NCBI RefSeq assembly: GCF_016918735.1
Contig: NZ_JAFFPR010000047.1
Coordinates: 1 to 64,000, forward strand
From: Leptospira abararensis
GTDB lineage: Bacteria; Spirochaetota; Leptospiria; Leptospirales; Leptospiraceae
Direction of reading: 5' to 3'
DNA length: 64,000 nucleotides
Of the stretch, positions 61,793-64,000 are shown one piece after another. The position numbers and the translations under genes are program-made. Each line of letters begins with the position of its first letter. Positions within the stretch are counted from its first letter, which is position 1. The notes below the pieces were generated by a model. That model saw only the letters and a program-made list of their open reading frames with translations. It did not search any database and was not told the origin of the DNA.

Positions 61793-62783
61793 GGATTCGG
61801 CCTTCTTCTGTATCTTCATAAACAATCTCTGCCTGTTTGGTGCGAGCAGGCAAATAAAGTTGGATCGCTTCTACAATTTCGTATGCACTTAAGGTATAAT
61901 CCAAAGCTTTGATCGCAAGTTCAACACCTAGAAACCTTTCCCGAGTCACTGTTTTGGTATCTGTTTTTTTAGTTATGATCAGCCATTTGTAAAGTCTTGC
62001 CGACCTGTTGGTGTCCAAAAGATTTCCAATATCCAGTTTCATTTGAGGGAGGATGGCAGGTGTTTGGTTGAAACGAATTTCAATTCCTCTTGCATTTGCC
62101 TCACTTAGCCTTAGGGAAAGTTGTTTATCAAACAAATCATCATCAATGTATTCAATGCGATCACAGGTGGAATACACTGTGTTACAGAGATTCCCATAAT
62201 TTTTATGAAAGAAAAATACCTGTAACACTTTTCCGGTTGTGGGATGGTAGAGTACCTTGGCATTGTAATTCCCCATCCTACCGAATTTGAGTGCCGAACG
62301 AATTCGTTTGTATAAATTATAACTGAGCCCAAAAAGATCTTTAACGATAGGAACATCCGTAAAGCTAATGCCTCTTGTGGCGATATAAAATGGTTCTAAG
62401 CTGACATGACCGTCCCTTTTGGCAATTTCGCGTAAGTATTCTGTGATATCATCCATTCGCGATTCATTGAGAGAAAGAGGGGAATCTAAATAATCAATGA
62501 CCACTTTCCCACCGTTTTTTCCCAGTTCTTCCCAAACCTCAGACAAATACTTTCCGTCCTCTGAGTAAGGAATTTTTTTACAATACAACTCTTGGCATTT
62601 GATTTGTTCTTCGTAATCAGCTTTGTTAGGAGAAGGAAGAATGACTGGTTGAAACTCGGAAGAAAACTCTTCTGCCTGAATTTGTGATGGAACTGAAAAA
62701 AGAGAAAGAAAAATAGAAAGTGTAAGGGATAGAAAAAAACCTCTTTTGGGGATGGTTCTATATAATCGGGAATGGATCACCAT
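61752..62783 (-). CDS. Exported protein of unknown function
   Basis: I place the start at the ATG at 62783, which begins just before the signal peptide (cleavage near QIQAEE) and gives 343 residues; a longer start at 62861 exists. The mature part is mixed alpha/beta with no motif I can name. Cys pairs (KCQELYCKK and GNLCNTVYSTCDR) could be disulfide-bonded, and the C-terminus has an [19 protein letters not shown] strand pattern. A phospholipase- or hydrolase-like fold is possible but not supported by catalytic motifs. It stands alone between the membrane protein and the heptosyltransferase gene. Confidence 0.6.
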   Translation of the reverse strand: MVIHSRLYRTIPKRGFFLSLTLSIFLSLFSVPSQIQAEEFSSEFQPVILPSPNKADYEEQIKCQELYCKKIPYSEDGKYLSEVWEELGKNGGKVVIDYLDSPLSLNESRMDDITEYLREIAKRDGHVSLEPFYIATRGISFTDVPIVKDLFGLSYNLYKRIRSALKFGRMGNYNAKVLYHPTTGKVLQVFFFHKNYGNLCNTVYSTCDRIEYIDDDLFDKQLSLRLSEANARGIEIRFNQTPAILPQMKLDIGNLLDTNRSARLYKWLIITKKTDTKTVTRERFLGVELAIKALDYTLSAYEIVEAIQLYLPARTKQAEIVYEDTEEGRILKSVVFYPAPDKD

Positions 62784-62908
62784 AGAAAAGTGAAACGAGA
62801 TTGGTTTGGATTTATAGGTCTTAGAAGAAACAGATGAAATTTTTTCCCTTCGGAATGACATATAATTCTCCTTTCTTTCTAATGGCTGACGTTCCGATGA
62901 TTAGCGCA

Positions 62909-63967
62909 TCACCAAAGTGTATTTACATTTTGGATGAGGCGGATTCGACGAACAACGTCTAGTGGGTCAATGAGTTCCATACAAGCATGGTCCCCTCGCC
63001 AACATTTTGTATTTCCGTAAATGGAACAAGGTCTACAAGGTAAATCCACCTGTAAAACTCCCGAATCTTCTTGTGCAAAGGGGCCAAATCCAGAAAGAGG
63101 ATGGGTCGTTCCATAAATTCCAATCACGGGTTTTTTGAGTAGTGCAGCGATGTGAACGTTCGAACTATCCATTCCAATCATCACATCTAAGCGATCCATA
63201 ATCCCAAGTTCTCCGCGGATTCCTAAATTCCCACCTTGCACAATATGAGCTCGTTTTTGATCATTACGAAGGATTTCTAATTCTTTCGCTTCGTCTTTTC
63301 CGCCAAACAGGAATACGTTGCAGTCTGGAAATTCATCGAGCAAAACTTCCACCAGGCGTTTGCATTTTTCAAAACTCCATTCTTTTAGAGCATGTCCTGC
63401 AAAAGGTGCAAATCCAAACCATTGGCCTTCTTTTTTATCAATCCCTACGGATTTAAGAAAGTCCTTGGCATACATTTTAGATTCCCCATCGACATTGAGC
63501 CAGGGGCCTTTGCGAATGGGTGCATCAAAGCCTGCTTTGCGAAATACATTTAAATAACGTTCCACTGTGTGCGGGAGTTGGTTTAGTTTTTTATTATAAC
63601 GTCGTGTTTGTGCTAGTTTTTCGCGACGGCCTTTGATGATTTTGGAGTAAGCGACTCCTTGACTACGAAATAAAAAGGCAATGAAACGAGAACGAACAGA
63701 GCCATGTAAATCAATTACATGGCCGAATGGACCAAGTTTGGCGATATCACGATACATCCGCCAAAGACCTAAAATTCCTTTGTATTTTTTTAGATTCATT
63801 CCTAATACATTGAGATTAGGAATATTGTAGAAAAATGGTGCGAAGTTTCCTCTAGTAACAACTGTCAGCTGAATATTGGAATATTTAGCTGCTATGGCAA
63901 TGAGAGCGGGTGTCATTAATGCCACATCCCCCATCGCCGAAAATCGTAGTACTAAAAGGTTTGTCAT
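62909..63967 (-). CDS. GT9-family glycosyltransferase, ADP-heptose transferase-like
   Basis: A 352-residue GT-B enzyme of family GT9, which builds the lipopolysaccharide core by adding heptose or related sugars in the cytoplasm. Motifs: LLVLRFSAMGDVALMTPAL at the N-terminus, VIDLHGSVRSR, FAPFAGHALKEWSFEKC in the sugar-nucleotide site, and MIGMDSSNVHIAALLKKPVIGIYGTTHP near the C-terminus, where the D-S-x-x-x-H element is the GT9 hallmark. The C-terminal Cys cluster (CRPCSIYG...KCWRGDHAC) is also common in heptosyltransferases. The ATG lies 33 bp from the window end. Confidence 0.9.
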   Translation of the reverse strand: MTNLLVLRFSAMGDVALMTPALIAIAAKYSNIQLTVVTRGNFAPFFYNIPNLNVLGMNLKKYKGILGLWRMYRDIAKLGPFGHVIDLHGSVRSRFIAFLFRSQGVAYSKIIKGRREKLAQTRRYNKKLNQLPHTVERYLNVFRKAGFDAPIRKGPWLNVDGESKMYAKDFLKSVGIDKKEGQWFGFAPFAGHALKEWSFEKCKRLVEVLLDEFPDCNVFLFGGKDEAKELEILRNDQKRAHIVQGGNLGIRGELGIMDRLDVMIGMDSSNVHIAALLKKPVIGIYGTTHPLSGFGPFAQEDSGVLQVDLPCRPCSIYGNTKCWRGDHACMELIDPLDVVRRIRLIQNVNTLW

Positions 63968-64000
63968 TTTTGATTTTTATACAAAGACGGATTTAGATTC

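Noticed and set aside
1..64000. CRISPR array, prophage or integron
   Set aside because: No regularly spaced repeats, phage structural genes, integrase or attC-like sites were seen.

Overview
The window is about 64 kb of a chromosome that most likely belongs to Leptospira, probably a saprophytic (L. biflexa-like) species. The clues are moderately AT-rich DNA, a spirochaete-style FliI, many predicted lipoproteins with relaxed lipoboxes (C preceded by residues such as N, H, Q or F), a large DUF1554-like lectin-fold lipoprotein, and a giant exported protein of nearly 2,000 residues. Genus and lifestyle are inferences from gene content; no marker such as 16S rRNA is present.

Layout. 12-9427: fliI, a TolB-like lipoprotein, a small zinc-ribbon protein, a four-cluster ferredoxin coupled to murA (catalytic Cys replaced by Asp), a membrane-anchored YcgR/PilZ-like protein, a GH3 hexosaminidase, a DUF3095 cyclase-like protein and a small exported twin-CX3C protein. 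9434-15920: a large repetitive surface lipoprotein, an OmpA-domain lipoprotein with an outer-membrane protein, a GDSL lipase and tenA. 16070-19517: tRNA-Gly(GCC), then tig-clpP-clpX closed by an intrinsic terminator. 19528-31581: a subclass B1 metallo-beta-lactamase predicted to be a lipoprotein, a tatA-tatC-degenerate phosphatase operon, a hybrid histidine kinase with an eroded ATP-binding domain, an alpha/beta hydrolase, a PCuAC-Sco copper pair, an M3 oligopeptidase, a DCC oxidoreductase, an ArnT-like transferase and a PHP phosphoesterase.

31565-52949 is the most unusual part. A leftward four-gene operon (FecR-domain protein, DUF4384 protein, small lipoprotein, exported protein) faces a rightward ten-gene operon: TolC-like channel, Ig-like lipoprotein, two small lipoproteins, a membrane protein, an HlyD/RND adaptor, a full RND transporter, a second RND-like protein lacking the proton-relay acid, a 1,963-residue exported giant with a C-terminal NlpC/P60-like cysteine-peptidase signature, and a disulfide-rich lipoprotein. 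The order (export machinery, giant with a peptidase-like end, small lipoprotein touching its 3' end) resembles a polymorphic-toxin/immunity arrangement. I propose, as a hypothesis only, that the operon makes, moves and neutralises a cell-wall-acting giant protein. An IS110-family element sits 18 bp beyond the last gene, and its 5' leader folds into a long hairpin that is a good bridge-RNA candidate.

54437-63967: a structured intergenic repeat-like segment, a class III cyclase with an SRPBCC-like domain translationally coupled to a GH5 endoglycoceramidase-like hydrolase, an O-antigen ligase/polymerase, a GT4 glycosyltransferase with a small membrane protein, an exported protein of unknown function and a GT9 heptosyltransferase-like enzyme, suggesting surface polysaccharide and glycolipid work. 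No CRISPR array, rRNA, prophage or convincing riboswitch was seen.
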